From NCBI RefSeq assembly GCF_048544455.1, contig NC_133530.1, positions 19,769,748-19,833,747 of the forward strand: DNA of 64,000 nucleotides, in the 5' to 3' direction. Positions 10,212 through 23,563 of this stretch are shown piece by piece; position 1 is the first letter of the stretch; every line of letters begins with the position of its first letter. The stretch is from Silene latifolia (lineage: Eukaryota > Streptophyta > Magnoliopsida > Caryophyllales > Caryophyllaceae). The translations under genes and the position numbers were made by a program. The notes under the pieces are model-generated. The model searched no databases and was not told the origin of the DNA. It was given only the letters and a program-made list of their open reading frames with translations.

Positions 10212-10679
10212 TTACGCATTCTCCAAGGTTGCATCCCACGTTTCGGCGTCGGTATCACCCTCATAGCCGATATTCGAGGCTGTCCCTTTTCTTCGTCGCT
10301 CTACTGTCTTCACTATGATAGACCCCATTAGTAGCATCGATCCGTCACTCGGTTTCAGTACTACTAATGCTTTATGAAAGAACTGCATCCCGAGTACTAA
10401 CTTGAATTCATCCAGCGGAACGGTGGTGAAGTCGAGCTCCCCTGCCCACTCACCCACTTGGACCGCGACCTTCTTAGCCACTCCTTGGACGCGTCTCAAT
10501 TTCCCATTGACCGGCTTCAGGCAGCTGTTAGCACCCCGCAGAACTAGCCCTAACCGATCAGCTTCCTCTTTCGTAACAAAGTTGTGGGAGGCGCCCGAGT
10601 CGATCAAGGCTCGTGCTTTCTTCCCATTCACCATCAAGTCCACGTACATGAGCCCGTTGGATTTCTTGGCGCAGGAATC
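10212..10679 (-). pseudogene. Retropepsin-like protease domain of the gag-protease element
   Basis: The frame enters from the LINE junction at 10679 (DSCAKKSNGL...) and ends at a stop at 10212-10214. The aspartic protease motif ALIDSGASHNF and the downstream LGMQFF region are clear. Retropepsins act as dimers to cut the element's polyprotein. The domain itself is open and the active site DSGA is intact, but the link to gag is broken by the LINE. Nothing RT-like follows. Confidence 0.8.
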
Positions 10680-11590
10680 TTTTTTTTTTTGGTGAAATGT
10701 GAAAATATATTATAAATGATCAAAAACCGAATTACATAGGTTCATTCACCAAGCTATGACAAATAACCATTACAGCAACATAAAATACACAAACAAACTA
10801 AACACTAGCTTGTCTACATCCCTGTCAGTGCCCCTGGTAGCTGAAATTTAGAGGTAGCTAATTGTGGACGCGGGCCCACGGGGGCGCTTGGGAGGAAGAG
10901 AACAAGCGTTTGCATTTTTGTTGGAGTCGCCACCAATTTTTATGGGAAATTGGAACCGTTCGAATACCTCATGTCATGTCAAGACATAAAGTAGTGACAT
11001 GAACACTAAGCAATCGTTACCCTTAGCATTCTATGTCTAGAATGACTCTCGTGGATGCCAATGAACACGGGTGTTCACAGAAATCTGGAGTAAGGGGTGA
11101 GGGTACGTATTAGGAAGCTCTTTTGATCGAACACCTAATCCCGCCCGCCTCGATAGCGGCCTCTACTAATGATTAGGGAAGTTATTCGTACTCGATATGT
11201 CGTCGATTATATGCATGCAATGCAACATCCAAGTTTTAATCCTAACATGTGAGAATCAGGCTAAGTCGGTGAACAATTAATTTAATATACAATTAATGTC
11301 AAAGTAGGATTTAAGGTTCAATTACATGTGAAAACATACAAATGATACAAGAAATATGATAAATACAATAAATAAAATTACAATAAAGAAAATTACAACG
11401 GATTTATTGATTTATGTCGAAAATACCTTTAAAACGGATAATTTGAGAAAAGGAATAAATAAAGAATAAAAGAATAAAAGAGAAAGTTAACGAATAGATT
11501 ATAAGGAGATAATACGATTAGTAGTTAATTATACGAAAGCTAATTAATACGTCAAGACAAAAACGGAGTTCAGGAACAAAATTCAACCCG

Positions 11591-11650
11591 GAACAGGCGC
11601 AGCAGAGCTGCGTCCTTTGGAAGAGGTGCAGCAGTTGCTGCGTCTGTTCC
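11591..11650 (+). repeat. Palindrome cluster 1 (3' LTR)
   Basis: Two units of the form GGCGCAGCA-n-CTGCGTC(C/T). The second is GTGCAGCAGTTGCTGCGTC, followed by TGTTCC. Counterpart of cluster 6. Confidence 0.75.
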
Positions 11651-12191
11651 TGACCTGAATTCTGGCTGTGAAGCCGGAATTGCGTGTGGTTAATACTCGT
11701 TGGTGAATTTAGTGATTGATTAAATTATTTACTCGGATGAAAGTGATTAATAGGTTATTAACATGTGAATAATAGTCATAAAAACAATTAAACATGGATG
11801 AGACGGAATTAAGATGGATTAATGACAAATTAACAAACTAAACCAATTAATTAGGTTAAATACAATGGATTAATGACGAATATATGATAGTGACGATAAA
11901 TAACAGATGCAAATATGTCAACGATGAATTCCAGAAACTCAATATTGATGAATTGAATCTCTACAACCCGGATTGAATTTAATGACGAAAACCCGCAAAT
12001 ATGAGATTATAAGGGATTTAAGTCGGATTTATGATGGATAAAACGTGTTAATGATGATGATTAATATACATGTGGAATTAATATGCTATTATGTCAAAGA
12101 ATTAACAAGAAACAAACGAAAATAAATAAGAAACGAACGAATTACAGAGGACGAAGGAAGAAGAAAGGAAGCAGGAACTGCGGCAACCTCA

Positions 12192-12250
12192 CGAAGAGGC
12201 GCAGCATGAACTGCGCTCCTTCGAAGAGGCGCAGCAGTTGCTGCGTCCTT
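12192..12250 (+). repeat. Palindrome cluster 2 (3' LTR)
   Basis: Two units, GAAGAGGCGCAGCATGAACTG and GAAGAGGCGCAGCAGTTGCTG, each continuing into CG. Counterpart of cluster 7. Confidence 0.75.
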
Positions 12251-12693
12251 TCTCGACGGTCTGTCTTCTGGAAATCCGTAAAAAGGGGTTTTAAAGCATG
12301 GTTTTAGAAATCGGTTTTAAGAGGTATTTTCGACATAAACCTTACATTAATGATACAATAAAATAAATAACAATAATAAAAGAGAGATTTACACCCTCAG
12401 ACTTACATGTTTGACGAAACGAGATGAACTAAGTTATCGATTAGTGATGCTCGACGCGAATGTAATGAAAGTGCCCTCGTAAGAAGAAAACGATTAGATT
12501 AATTAAGTTGATTGATGTGGAGTTGGTCAAATTGGTCGGTCATGCAAACGAGGCTGGTACTCAGAAGGATCCGAGCTTACGTGGTCGAATGTTCAAGCAC
12601 GTAGACGCCAAAAAGTAAGAACAAAGGTCTAGAATGCAAAGGGAGAAGAGAAGGGCGGACACTCGCGTGAGAAATATGAGGATCGAATGCTCC

Positions 12694-12701
12694 TATTTAT
12701 A
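12694..12701 (-). promoter_or_regulatory. TATA box of the 3' LTR
   Basis: The minus strand reads ATTAGTATAAATAGGAG. It is identical over 14 bases to the core promoter of the antisense gene at 25813. Palindrome cluster 3 lies about 96 bp upstream in minus orientation. Confidence 0.65.
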
Positions 12702-12796
12702 CTAATCACGTGAATGAATTAGGGTTTCGGAGACTCTTTGGAAGTGAATCTCGGAAAGATATAAAAAAGATACGAGAAATACGCAGAAAAGGACCT

Positions 12797-12860
12797 GGGA
12801 AGAGGCGCAGCAGCCACTGCGTCTCTTGGAAGAGGCGCAGCACCTGCTGCATCTGTTCCC
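12797..12860 (+). repeat. Palindrome cluster 3 (3' LTR)
   Basis: Two units of GGAAGAGGCGCAGCA-n-CTGC followed by CTGTTCCCAAG. Cluster 8 in the other LTR has three units, so unit number changed after insertion. Confidence 0.8.
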
Positions 12861-13281
12861 AAGTGGTTTCCTCCTGCGGAAGAAAGATTTCCGTGTTTAA
12901 ATTATGGAATAAAGGGATAATTCGGTTTTCCTTAATATTTTGTGTGAATATTACCGGAAATTATTTACCAAAGAATAAAGATTGTGAAATATTTATAAAA
13001 ATATGGAATAGAAATATCCGGAACATTCCAGAACATTCTGACTCGGGATTTAACGGTTATCATAAAATGAAGACGGTTTTAGGCCCGGACTCCAAATGAA
13101 CTCTAATTACTGCCAAAACGACCGTATCGGCACGTAGATGACAACCAAGAGGTAGACATTAATATTTGAGCGATCACTTGATGATAAACTTACGAACTGT
13201 CACAAATCGTTCCGCGTACCAAACATGCGGCCCAATCATCACCGGGTGGTTTGCGGGAGGTGCAGAAATGAGGTATCTACA

Positions 13282-14186
13282 GAGCCCCCACTTTGACTGA
13301 GGCTTGGACAAGGCGAAAGTCAAAGTATAGCCATCAGGTCAATCGAAGATTACAACCTGACTACTATGGCGACGCGAGGCGGCTCAAGGGGTCTGAGCCA
13401 AGGACCTGTCGTCGGGAACATTTTAGAGTCTGTCGACTATCGGGGAGGGTCGTTTAAAGTCCATTAGACTACGTAAGGAGGCTCACCAGCCATAAGAAGA
13501 GACCATACCTGAGACTTCTTTCTCGAGATGCTTACGGAGGTGCATAAGAGCTAAGGGTAAGACCTAAAAGATATATAAGGATTGGTGCTAGGGTGTGGGG
13601 CCCTAAAGGAAAGCATCGGCAGGAAGGAGGCTCGAATATAAGTTTAAACTAAAGGGTAGCTAAGGCTTGAGTGTAGGAACCCTACTGGTTTGGGAACTTA
13701 TGAAGAACGACATCCTTATCGCACTCCGAGGGGAAACAAGAAATATTGTGGGTAGCAGGACACAGGCGGGAGCTGCTGGGAGAAATCTGTTCGTGTTCAG
13801 CTTCAAACAAACTTCGGAAGAAATAGGGGCTGGTGTTGATCTCCATGTCTCGAGAGGTAATGTCTATCCACTTACTCTCGTTGGGGAACATAATCGGGAA
13901 CTAATATCCATCTCTCGAGAGGGAAATTCTATCCGCTTACTCTCGTTGGGGAAATACAATGAAGGCGTGTCGAAACACCTGTGAAGGAACATCTGCTCGT
14001 TGTGACAAGCAAGGTCTTGGAAGCGATAAATAACGTGTAATAGTCTGCTGCTGGCTTAGAAATGCGGGCCGGAACGAAAGATAATCGTCAAACGGACCAA
14101 AAGGATAAAATAGCATCGGGGAAGAGGCGCACCAAAGATGGGCCCACACATAACGAATTTTTGAAAACTCGTAAGGAGGGAACACC
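13282..14186. other. Region between the 3' LTR and the PMD gene
   Basis: The purine tract next to the LTR is followed by non-coding sequence. It includes the tandem repeat at 13838-13960 and a partial palindrome unit near 14117. Confidence 0.5.
13838..13960 (+). repeat. Two-copy tandem repeat of about 60 bp
   Basis: Copies at about 13838-13905 and 13906-13960 share 'tctcgagagg', 'tctatcc.cttactctcg' and 'ttggggaa'. Located between the Tat 3' LTR and the PMD gene. Confidence 0.7.
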
Positions 14187-14250
14187 AGGAAGAGGCGCAG
14201 CAAGAGCTGCGTCTCTTGGAAGAGGCGCAGCGCCTGCTGCGTCTGTTCCC
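14187..14250 (+). repeat. Palindrome cluster 4 (upstream of the PMD antisense gene)
   Basis: Two units of GGAAGAGGCGCAGC-n-CTGCGTC followed by TGTTCCCAAG, 134 bp before the ATG. Similar in sequence and in the downstream CTTCTGCG to cluster 3. Confidence 0.8.
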
Positions 14251-16994
14251 AAGGGTGTATCTTCTGCGTAAAAACGCGATAAACAGAGGGATTGTTTTAT
14301 TTGTTTCGAAACACAAATCACACAATATTCTCTCAAATCCTAACCCTTTCCGCCAAGGTTTGATCCAAAAGCTTGCATTAATCATGACTAATCGAGGTAT
14401 GTGTCTCATTCTTGCATTAATCTTCTGTATTTGCTCAATTTGGATCGAAAAAATTAGGGTTTTCAACCCAATTAAATCGAAAATTTGGGGCTTTTCCCCC
14501 AAACGGATTTACCTTGTGAAATTGGTATTAGAAACGGATAATTGGTAATATAAGGAACATAACCATGTATTTGTTTCGAATTCTCGTTGAGCTTTGAGCA
14601 TTTGAGTGAAATTGAGACGGTTTCACAGCTAAACCGTAAATTGCTTCGAAAATAGCATTAGGCTTGCCCATTTGCGATGAAACTTGATATTTGAGATCCT
14701 TGGATGACGGGTAAACTTCCTACCATCTCGGAATTTTGGTTTGTGACGGCTTTTTCAGGACACTTTTCTAGGGCATAATCAACGTTATAACGAAATGCTG
14801 CCGAAATCTCGGCTCGAACCCGGAACTAGGCTTCAAATTGAGCTTGACTTGACCCTAATTACCACGTGAGTGATCGGGTTTATGAGAATATTGCCAAAGA
14901 TGGCGAGAAAAGAGCAATTTCAGGGCTTCTGAAGGCTCGAAAATCCCTTAACTAAGACTCGTCGTCACGTGACGCGGCCAAAACTTGCTTTAATGTTACA
15001 GGTGATGAGGCTTATACTTCTGGGAGAGCTCCCATGGAGATAGACGCTGTCGTGGTCGAGGAGGCTTTGGAGCAAGCCTTCACCGCCGCGGTGATGGCTG
15101 CTGGGGACGAGATCCCTGAGGAGGAGGCTGTTGAGGAGGAGGAGGCCCCGAGACGGGCCAACGTTGGACGAGGAGGTCGTCAGCTGAGAGGAGCTCCCGC
15201 GTGGGCTGAGACTTGGGAGAGCAGACACCTGCTCTGGGCTGCAGAGGGTTACCTGTCCTACAGAACGGTGAAGAGCTTGGTAAATAGGAATTCATTACTC
15301 ATTACCTTCTTCTTTCATTTGACTCATTTATATCTCGTCCAATTCTTATTCAAAACTAAAGATAGCTTTTGTTTCAAATCACAATAGGAGGCCGGGAACA
15401 TCAGGTCGTTCTCGGGTTACACGACATCGATGGAGTGCTATGAGCGGCTGTCGGCGGAGGAGCGCGCCATGATCGAGCGTGGAGCGTTTGGTGCTTTGGT
15501 GCAGGTTTGGAAGGATATCGCGAAGAGGAAGCTGCGGTCTAACCTTAGCCTGGTCCGCGCTTTCTTGGACCGATTCTGGGATACGACTTCTACTTTTCAC
15601 ATGCCTTTTGGTGAGGTGGGAGTCACTCTGGAGGACTACGGCATAATTTCTGGTCTGCCGTGTGGGACTAAGGCTGTGGAGTGGTCGGAGACTGCCATGA
15701 GGGTAGACTCGGCCGAGGCTAAGAGGTTGATCGGCTGGAACTTGTCGTCGAGGGCTGCTACAGTGCCGGGTTTGGTACCCAGTTCCTACGTTCGAGACTA
15801 CTTTGCGGGAAAGATCCCGGCGCTGGTGACGATTGATGGGAGGGAGACGGCTCCTCCTCCTTGTACAGCTGAGCAGAGGGCCCGTTTGTGGCTTTGGTGG
15901 TTTCTGTCTTCGATTTACCTCGGAGACAAGGGAGAGAGGTTGTCGACGAAGCTTCTTCCCTTCCTTTATGACCTGAGCTCCCTAGAGCGTTGGGACTGGG
16001 TCACTGCTGGTTTTGCGGTCCTCATCCGCTTCATGAGGGCCATGGTTCGTCCGGAGTTGATGGAGAAGGGGACTTCCCCTGGTGCTGTCAACCCTGGACT
16101 ACTTTTGGAGGTATGAACCTTCATTTAGGCTAAAATCCATTCTTTTCCTATCCAATTACGAAATATCGTTATTGACTATCTCGTTCTGCAGGCGTGGGTG
16201 TACTCCTACTTTCCGGGCCTCGCGCCCAAGAGGACGGAGCCGCTGGAGAAGGCCTATCCCGTGGTGAGGGATTGGGTGATGTGCAGGACGAAGAGCAAGC
16301 ATTCTTCTCACGGTGTCTACCGGCGGGACGTGAACGCTCTTTAGATAGACAGCGTAGGCATCTCACTTATATTCATTTTCTTTTTTTATTGCTTTTAAAT
16401 TCGATCATAAGAATGATTCCTTGTTTATCTTGTCCCAGTGGGTGCCCAGGCCTTGGGCGGAGTACGCTGGAGTGCCTCCTTTCGTGGCTGAGGTCCTTCG
16501 ACCTAGGAGTTTGAGTCGGCTGCTGTTGAGGACGTCGATGGGTCCTGTGTGGTACTTGGGCGAGCGTTTGGCTCGTCAGTGCTCTCGGGATGTGTTGACG
16601 GTTCCTATCGATCCTCCTAGGACGATGTTCGGGGAGCCTTCTGAGGCAGAGAGGGGGGCCGACTTGGCTGGCGCTAGTGGTGACGCCCTCCTTCTTCTTG
16701 GCGAGGACTACTCGGCGTTCCTCTACTGGAGGTTGGCGTACTGACCGGTGGTGGTGAGCATCTTACTCTTCTTTATTCTTGAATTTTGAGAACTACGATG
16801 AAAGATCATCGATTAATGAGAAGTATTTGACTTTGCAGGAGGTTGAGGCGGCGGGCATCGAGCCCCCAGAGTACCCCGAGACCCTCGAGTACACTGACGT
16901 GGCCGGGAGGACGACGATCTCCGAGCTGCGTGACTTTGACGTGGCTGTGACGGATGCTGGCCTGGACGATTGGCAGCATCTGATTCGGAGGGTG

Positions 16995-19900
16995 TGTGAC
17001 ACCCTCATATATTGCGGAAAAATAAACACGTAATTCTAGAATAAAACTGCATGGATATGTTTGTAATAGGTTCATTTGGGTAAAAACCTGTAATTTTTAA
17101 AACCTGAACCTGTTATAAAGATATCCAAATTGGAAGGTGTCAAACATACAAGGTCTAACTAGAAGAGTCAAAACATAACCATCGCTAAAGTCGCGAATAG
17201 CAAATTATACAGCCAAATGTAAAGAGGTAGACATATGTCCCTAAAATGTATGTGACATAAAAAGTGTTTAAGGGTCACAATATAATAAAGTTAATCTAGG
17301 TTCCAAGGTTACTTTGCTCGCTAGCTCGTCCATGTACCCCATATATGCATCACCTACCTGTCATTCGCATTTTATACAAATACGAAAGCCACAGTCAGTG
17401 GGGAGTAACTCCGAGTTCTCCCAGCCACGAAATGTCATAATTAATATAACATGTAAACATAAGAATATGAATACGAATCACACAATGCCTTAGCATATAG
17501 ATGCTAGACAATCGTGCTTATCATGTGAACAACAATATAACAACACATAGTCCTAGCATATGAATACTAGACCGACTCATACTACACTATCATGTGAATC
17601 ACATAACATCCAGGAATCCAAACTCTATCAACCATAGCCGGCTTGCATCTCACCTTCTATGATTCATAGAATCATCAAACAAGAAAGGGCAATATATCAA
17701 AGACAGGCATAAGTTCTTAGTCCCGTCAATAGTCACTCAGAACTCGAGTGTATACCACGAGGTAGGGAAGGTAATCGAACCGGTATCTTGGCTCGAGGTT
17801 CTATCAAAACATGGCCAAGATACAACACAACCCTAGCCTAAAATCTGCTTGAGACCTAGACATGCGTATACACACCACCGCACCCAAGACCCACAATTTT
17901 TTAAAAACAAAGTGAGTACCCTAAGGAGTCCACCAAAGGGTTGGCTAGTACTTAAGTTGACCACTTACTCTCAAAATAAGTAACGAGGTAATGCCCCAAC
18001 TTGGATATAAACCCACCAAGTCGGGAACACAAAGGCTATTAAGCGGTGAACATACACTCGTCAAAGACTATAATGACCTATCTATGATGAAGGCCGAAAT
18101 ACTCACCTAGGACCTAGTCCCGACTAGTCCCGACTTGAATACTTTAGCCCACACCATACAAGACAAGTAGGATACCCAATTCAGCTGACAATCCAACAAT
18201 ATCTCCATTATCAATAATAATCCAAATTCCAGCTAACCGTTAATTTCATAATTCATGAGAACAAGCTAAAATGGCAAAGAGGCAATAAGATCAAGTATAA
18301 GGCGACCAATTCATCCAACAACCAACATGTGAAATGATAACTACAAATATCAAGACATAACATAAAATTTCCAATAACAACCAATCTCACCTCAAAGACA
18401 AACCCTCGACCCGAGTCCCGCGACGGGTCATCGGTCAAATCGAGGCTGACTGGTTTAAACCTAGTTTGACCAAACTCGTTCGGTCAATCTGCCCACTCGA
18501 GTCTTGGCTGCTTTGGCCCAAATTACAAATTTTATCGCAATATTATTCTCATGCTATTTCTAATTTCTATCATGTGAAAAACGAAAGTAACACATTATCA
18601 ATCACCTAAACACTTAACAAACAACAGGCACACATTAACTACTAATGTGACATTAATTCGTCGAGTAACTCGGAATAGTTACCTTACGCTAGCAAAGAGA
18701 CAAGTAATAACTTGAGAAAGCTTCTAAAACCCAAAATTACTCTTCATCTTCAACCACATATGAGCCACCTAAAATAATTATGTGAAAGGACGATATTAAC
18801 GAATTATCTTTATATAAAATATGAGACGGAAATTAATTTAATTATATTTTAAATAAACCAAACTAGCGTCAAAACAATTTATGGACACGGCTCAAAAGTT
18901 ATTATGACAACCTCAAACTCGGCCTAACCACCAACTACACATGGCCTCAAACTCGTGACTTAGCTAGGCCACTGCCAAGGCCACGACTAGGCCACGGGAG
19001 TCCGACACGACCACCACCCGACTACCCATAGCCACCCTTCAACCTACTTCATAACCCGACCCAAAAATCGGTCAAAACAGAACCCAAAAGATGCCTAAGT
19101 TCGACCCCAACTCCAGTCCTCAAATGCAAAGTGAAAACCCACGATGACGGCTCTCGTCCCCGCCCCCAAAACAGTACCAATCGTCCCCTTAAGACTCCAT
19201 TCTCGCGCCTAAAAACAGTCCTAGCTGAGCCAACTAAGTCAGCATTTAAAACGGTTTTAGAGTGGAAATCCACAAGTATAAAGCAACTCAAAAACAGACC
19301 CTAAAGACTACAAAAATCGCCCCAACACAGAGTCCAAATTAGTCCAAAACAATCCCTACATGTCAGTATACACCGTCTTAAATATACCACTTACTAGCTA
19401 GCATCCCAAATGATCCCTAGAGGTCAGTATACACCGTCTCAATCATCTCCACATATCAGTATACACCGTCTCAACTATACAACTGACTAATTAACATCCA
19501 TAAGGATCCCTATATATAATTATACATCGTCTCAATTATAAAACAGACTAACCAGCATTCGAAATAAACATATTTTTACAAGTAAAAACGAGTAATCCGT
19601 TATCGTTACCTTTTTAATCTTCTACCAGACCGTCTATTTTAGTACATACAACCGTCTTATAATAAATAAAGCTGAAAATATAAATGGGTTTGTAAAAATA
19701 CAAGACGAAAATGAATTTTACTTACAACGGATTGACGAGAACGACGAAAGGAGCGCTATGGAACAAAAATAGTTGAAAACGGATGACAAACGGAGCATCA
19801 GTATCAATTTTGAAGATCAAAATTAAAACGAAGGAAAAGAAGAACAAAGAAGGGAAGAAGAAGACGAAGGGATGAAGAAATGAGGCAGCAGCCTGCCAGC

Positions 19901-20459
19901 CTGCTATTTATTATACGTACGTTTCTTCGTCGTTAAGAAACTTCGATCGTTATTAAAACCGTTTCGAGTTAAATTTAACCGATTTAAGTAAAAGTTTCAG
20001 TAATAAAACGGAATCAATAATAAATAAATTTAATGAGTGAAAATAAAATAAACTCAGCTAGTTAACGTAAATAATACAATATCAGCTTGAATCGGAATTA
20101 TTAGCGATTTTTACAAAACTAACGGATATTAATAAAAATTGCTAATTTAGTGAAATAAGCTCAAAATAGCTAATTGGACGGTTTTGTTCCCAAAATCCAT
20201 CTCGGGTTTACTTAAAACAACTTTCATAAGGACTCGTAAAGAAACGGAAATTATTAAATAAATAAACTCGAACTAATTCCAATAAACTCGAACTAACTTT
20301 AAATAAACTTATTAATGATTATTAAAATTAACGTATCGAATTATGATGAAATTAATTAATTAGCTAAGCATATATATATAAATCGTTAAATGATGTAATT
20401 AAATTCAAAATAGCAATTAAAAGAATTTTATCCAACTTAATAAAATACGGGGTGTTACA
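16995..20459 (-). repeat. 3' LTR of the LARD (full length)
   Basis: 3,465 bp. In minus orientation it starts TGTAACACCCCGTATT and ends GGGTGTCACA. The tract AAAAGATGGGGTGAT (complement of 20460-20474) adjoining it is the likely polypurine tract. ORFs inside are incidental. Confidence 0.85.
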
Positions 20460-23400
20460 ATCACCCCATCTTTTAAAAAGTTTCGTCCTCGAAACTTGAA
20501 AGTATAAATGAAAGGTTATAAAAATAAAACTGGAATTGGAATCGGTAACCAAAACATTTTAAAGGTTATTTATCGTAAGAATCAAAATTCTTTCAAAAGT
20601 TTCAAATAAAATTTTTAACGTAACGATTCTCATCGGAGGAACGGAAGTGTTCTCGTTGCGCATTCAAGAACATCACATTCCAAATCCAAGATAAGGTCAA
20701 AGGCAAATCATTTGTATAAATCAAAAATCAAAATACTTTCGAAAACATTAATGAAGAGTTTTCAAAAGTATAAGTCTCATTCATGAAACGAAATTGCCCT
20801 TGTCGTGCACACAAGAGCGCTAACTTTCCATGTCAAAGACAGATTTAAAATAAAAATCATTCGCCGATAAGCGCAGGGCAAGTTATTAGACGCCTTTAAT
20901 AACGAGTCCTAACATCCCATCAACGTTAAAATCAAAATAAGAGAAAGGTAATCTACTCAAATTTTCTTTTGCAAAAAGCCAAAATAGAAATAAAGGTTTC
21001 ACCTTTAAACTAAAAGGGGAGTTAAATTCCTGAAATATAATATTAAACTTTAACAAAGGCATCATGATTAGATCAAAGTGAATAGAAATTGGATAAAATT
21101 TACAAAAATCTCAGGTTTAGCAACTCAAAACCATGATAAAGAAGTCTATACTCAAAGAACAATTAGAGAATTAAATCGAATTTTCATTTTCAAATCTTTA
21201 AAATAGGTTAGGTTTGCAGAAGTGACATAAACTTTTAAAAATGAATCGAAACTGGTAGCTTGAAAGTTTAGAAGTTGTACAAAAAGGAAAATAACTTAGA
21301 TAACATAGAAACAAAGTATGTTAAGAGAGCTCAAACTTAAGCAACAAGAGAGCTATAATGACTTTCATAGGGTAGAAATTGAAGTCAAAATTACAAGGAT
21401 GTCAAAAGATAAGAGTTTTACCAGCATCAAAATTAAAGGAGGAGCATGATGAAGCGAGGAAAGGAGGTATGAACGGTAACGCTTATGGTCAAAGAAGAAA
21501 GGAAATTAGATAATAAGGAAACGCCAGGTACTCAAACCTCAAACAACAACATCACTCAAAACGGTTCTGAAAACTTCCTAACAACAAAACCCATAACCCC
21601 ATCACTCCCAAGGGTTTCCTCAATCGCTTATGTTACCTCATCCTAATCTATTCCCTGAAACAAGGTACTCCACTATAAGTGTGATCTCATCGCTCCAAAT
21701 CCTCAAACATCCAGAAACAACTTTCACAAGCCTAAGGTCAAGGCTTCCAACAAAGCTATATTCGTATCCAACTAGTGTCAACTATGGGTTCCTTAAAAAA
21801 AGTAAACCTTCAATCAAGAATCCCAATACCAAGCTCTAAACTCCAAGAGAAGGTTCCTCAAATATTCCACAAGGTTCTCATTTCAAAACAAGGTAGTAAC
21901 ATACCAACCCCAAAATCTGAAAAATCAATAGGATCTCAAGTTTCTCTATCCTTTTACTTATCAAGGATTCCCAAAAGCGGAACTACACTCAGCTACACCC
22001 AGCTACGACATCATCCCATCATCTCAAGTACTCAATGCGACCTCAAGGTCTATAAAACTATAGGGTTAACAAATTCTTCTCAATACTAAGACTCTCTCAA
22101 CTCAAGAACTCTCAAGAGCCAACTAATACCAAATCACATCACCAATCCATTATGGTCATCAACATCCCAAGGAGTATTCTTTCAAATTTGACATCCTAAA
22201 ACTTACTTACCATCAAATTCCCAAGAAACAAGGTCTTAATTGTAACAACACTTCATCACCTCAAAGTTCATAAAACCATAAATTGAAACTATGTTCTTTA
22301 ACCTAACAATTGGTGTCAACCATACCGTTATCTTTTCTAGTTATTAAAACAAGTGCTAAAACTTCCCAATAATGTAGCTTACTCTCACTCTCATACCATA
22401 CCTCAAGTAGTAATCAATATCACTCACTAAAACCAACTAATAATCCCACCATTAGCTTTTCTCATATGGTCATACACATCATCAAACTCTCATGTCCAAA
22501 GTGATTATGGAAGCCAATCACAACTCGACTTACCTAGTCAATCCTATATCCTCAAACCCACCATTCAGTTTCATCCATTTTAAGTCAAGTACTAAGCACT
22601 AGTATCCCAAACATAAACAACAATGCCATGTTCCATAACCTTAGTAACCAATGCAACTCACACTTGACACACAAAATCCACCAATCCAACGTACTCACTT
22701 TATCAAGGATCTATAGGTATAAGAATCATCAAGTATGTCTCATCACACTACCTAAGTCTTTCCAACATCAAATCCTCTCAAAACCAGGAAAGGTTCAAGC
22801 ACAAACAATCCCTTCAAAGGTCATAATTTCCAACCAAGGTCAACATTTCTCGAAAGAAATAGTATTATCAAAAGACGTTAAGGAAAGATAAGCAAGGAAC
22901 AAATGACAAGTTAGGAAATACAAGAGTGACTTTTAAAGTAAAACAGAAGGGAGTTTAGAAGGAGGATAAGCACCAAGAGATTAAGAATAAGGCAAGGTAC
23001 ATAAAGAATGAGAAACATCTTCAAGAAAGTAGAAGCATTCTTCAAAGGTTGAACAAATCTTCAATCCTCAACAATAGGCAATAAATCTTGATCTTCTTAA
23101 AATATAAGTGTCCTTTCAATGGAACGGAGATACTCTTGGCGATCACTCAAGAACATCAATATTCCAATTCAAAGACATAAAAATACATTTTTATACCAAC
23201 AAATGATAAAACTAATTATCAGACGTCTCCAATAACAAGCTTTAACACTAATTGACGTTAAAACCAGTGAAAAACATTAAAATATTTTTAAAACCTTTAG
23301 TTCAAAATTTTTTTTTATAATAAGGGTAATAACTCCATTAGCTATAGATAAGGTCACGGTCATTGATCCAAGAACGCAACAATTGTCAAATGACAATCAA

Positions 23401-23547
23401 CAAACAGGTTAGTACCTAACAAAGAGCAAACACAAAGAGACTACAACATAAGGTCCTAAGTCTACCCATCTTACCCATCTCTCAAGTTTATTATTTTAAG
23501 GTCAAGTTATTTATATTGGGGTGCACAAACGTGCGTCGGGAACAAAT
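20460..23547 (-). other. Non-coding interior of the LARD with imperfect repeats
   Basis: No gag, protease or RT motif on either strand. A segment near 20775-20935 resembles 23105-23275 (shared 'tcaaagaca', 'ttat.agacg', 'aataac', 'aacgttaaaa.ca'). A third related piece lies near 20630-20690 ('ggaacgga', 'tcaagaacatca'). Such conserved non-coding sequence may include packaging signals, which is inference. Confidence 0.55.
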
Positions 23548-23561
23548 ATGCTCTGATACCA
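23548..23561 (-). promoter_or_regulatory. Primer binding site of the LARD
   Basis: The minus strand reads TGGTATCAGAGCAT two bases inside the right LTR, complementary to the 3' end of initiator tRNA-Met as in many plant LTR elements. Confidence 0.85.
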
Positions 23562-23563
23562 AC

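Larger units (their letters stand above)
10863..13281 (-). repeat. 3' LTR of the Tat element
   Basis: In minus orientation it starts TGTAGATACCTC and ends GTCCACA. It is preceded by the purine tract AAAGTGGGGGCTC (complement of 13282-13294). Three palindrome clusters and one TATA box lie inside. It differs from the other LTR by scattered substitutions and small indels, including one fewer palindrome unit near 12800. Confidence 0.9.

Noticed and set aside
14056-14502. 148-codon minus ORF with repeated KRRSSCCASS-like peptides
   Set aside because: The peptide repeats are translations of the palindrome units; the same peptides appear in several frames at other clusters.
21630-22891. Plus-strand ORFs in the LARD interior
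   Set aside because: Low-complexity, no recognisable domain, and antisense to the element's orientation.
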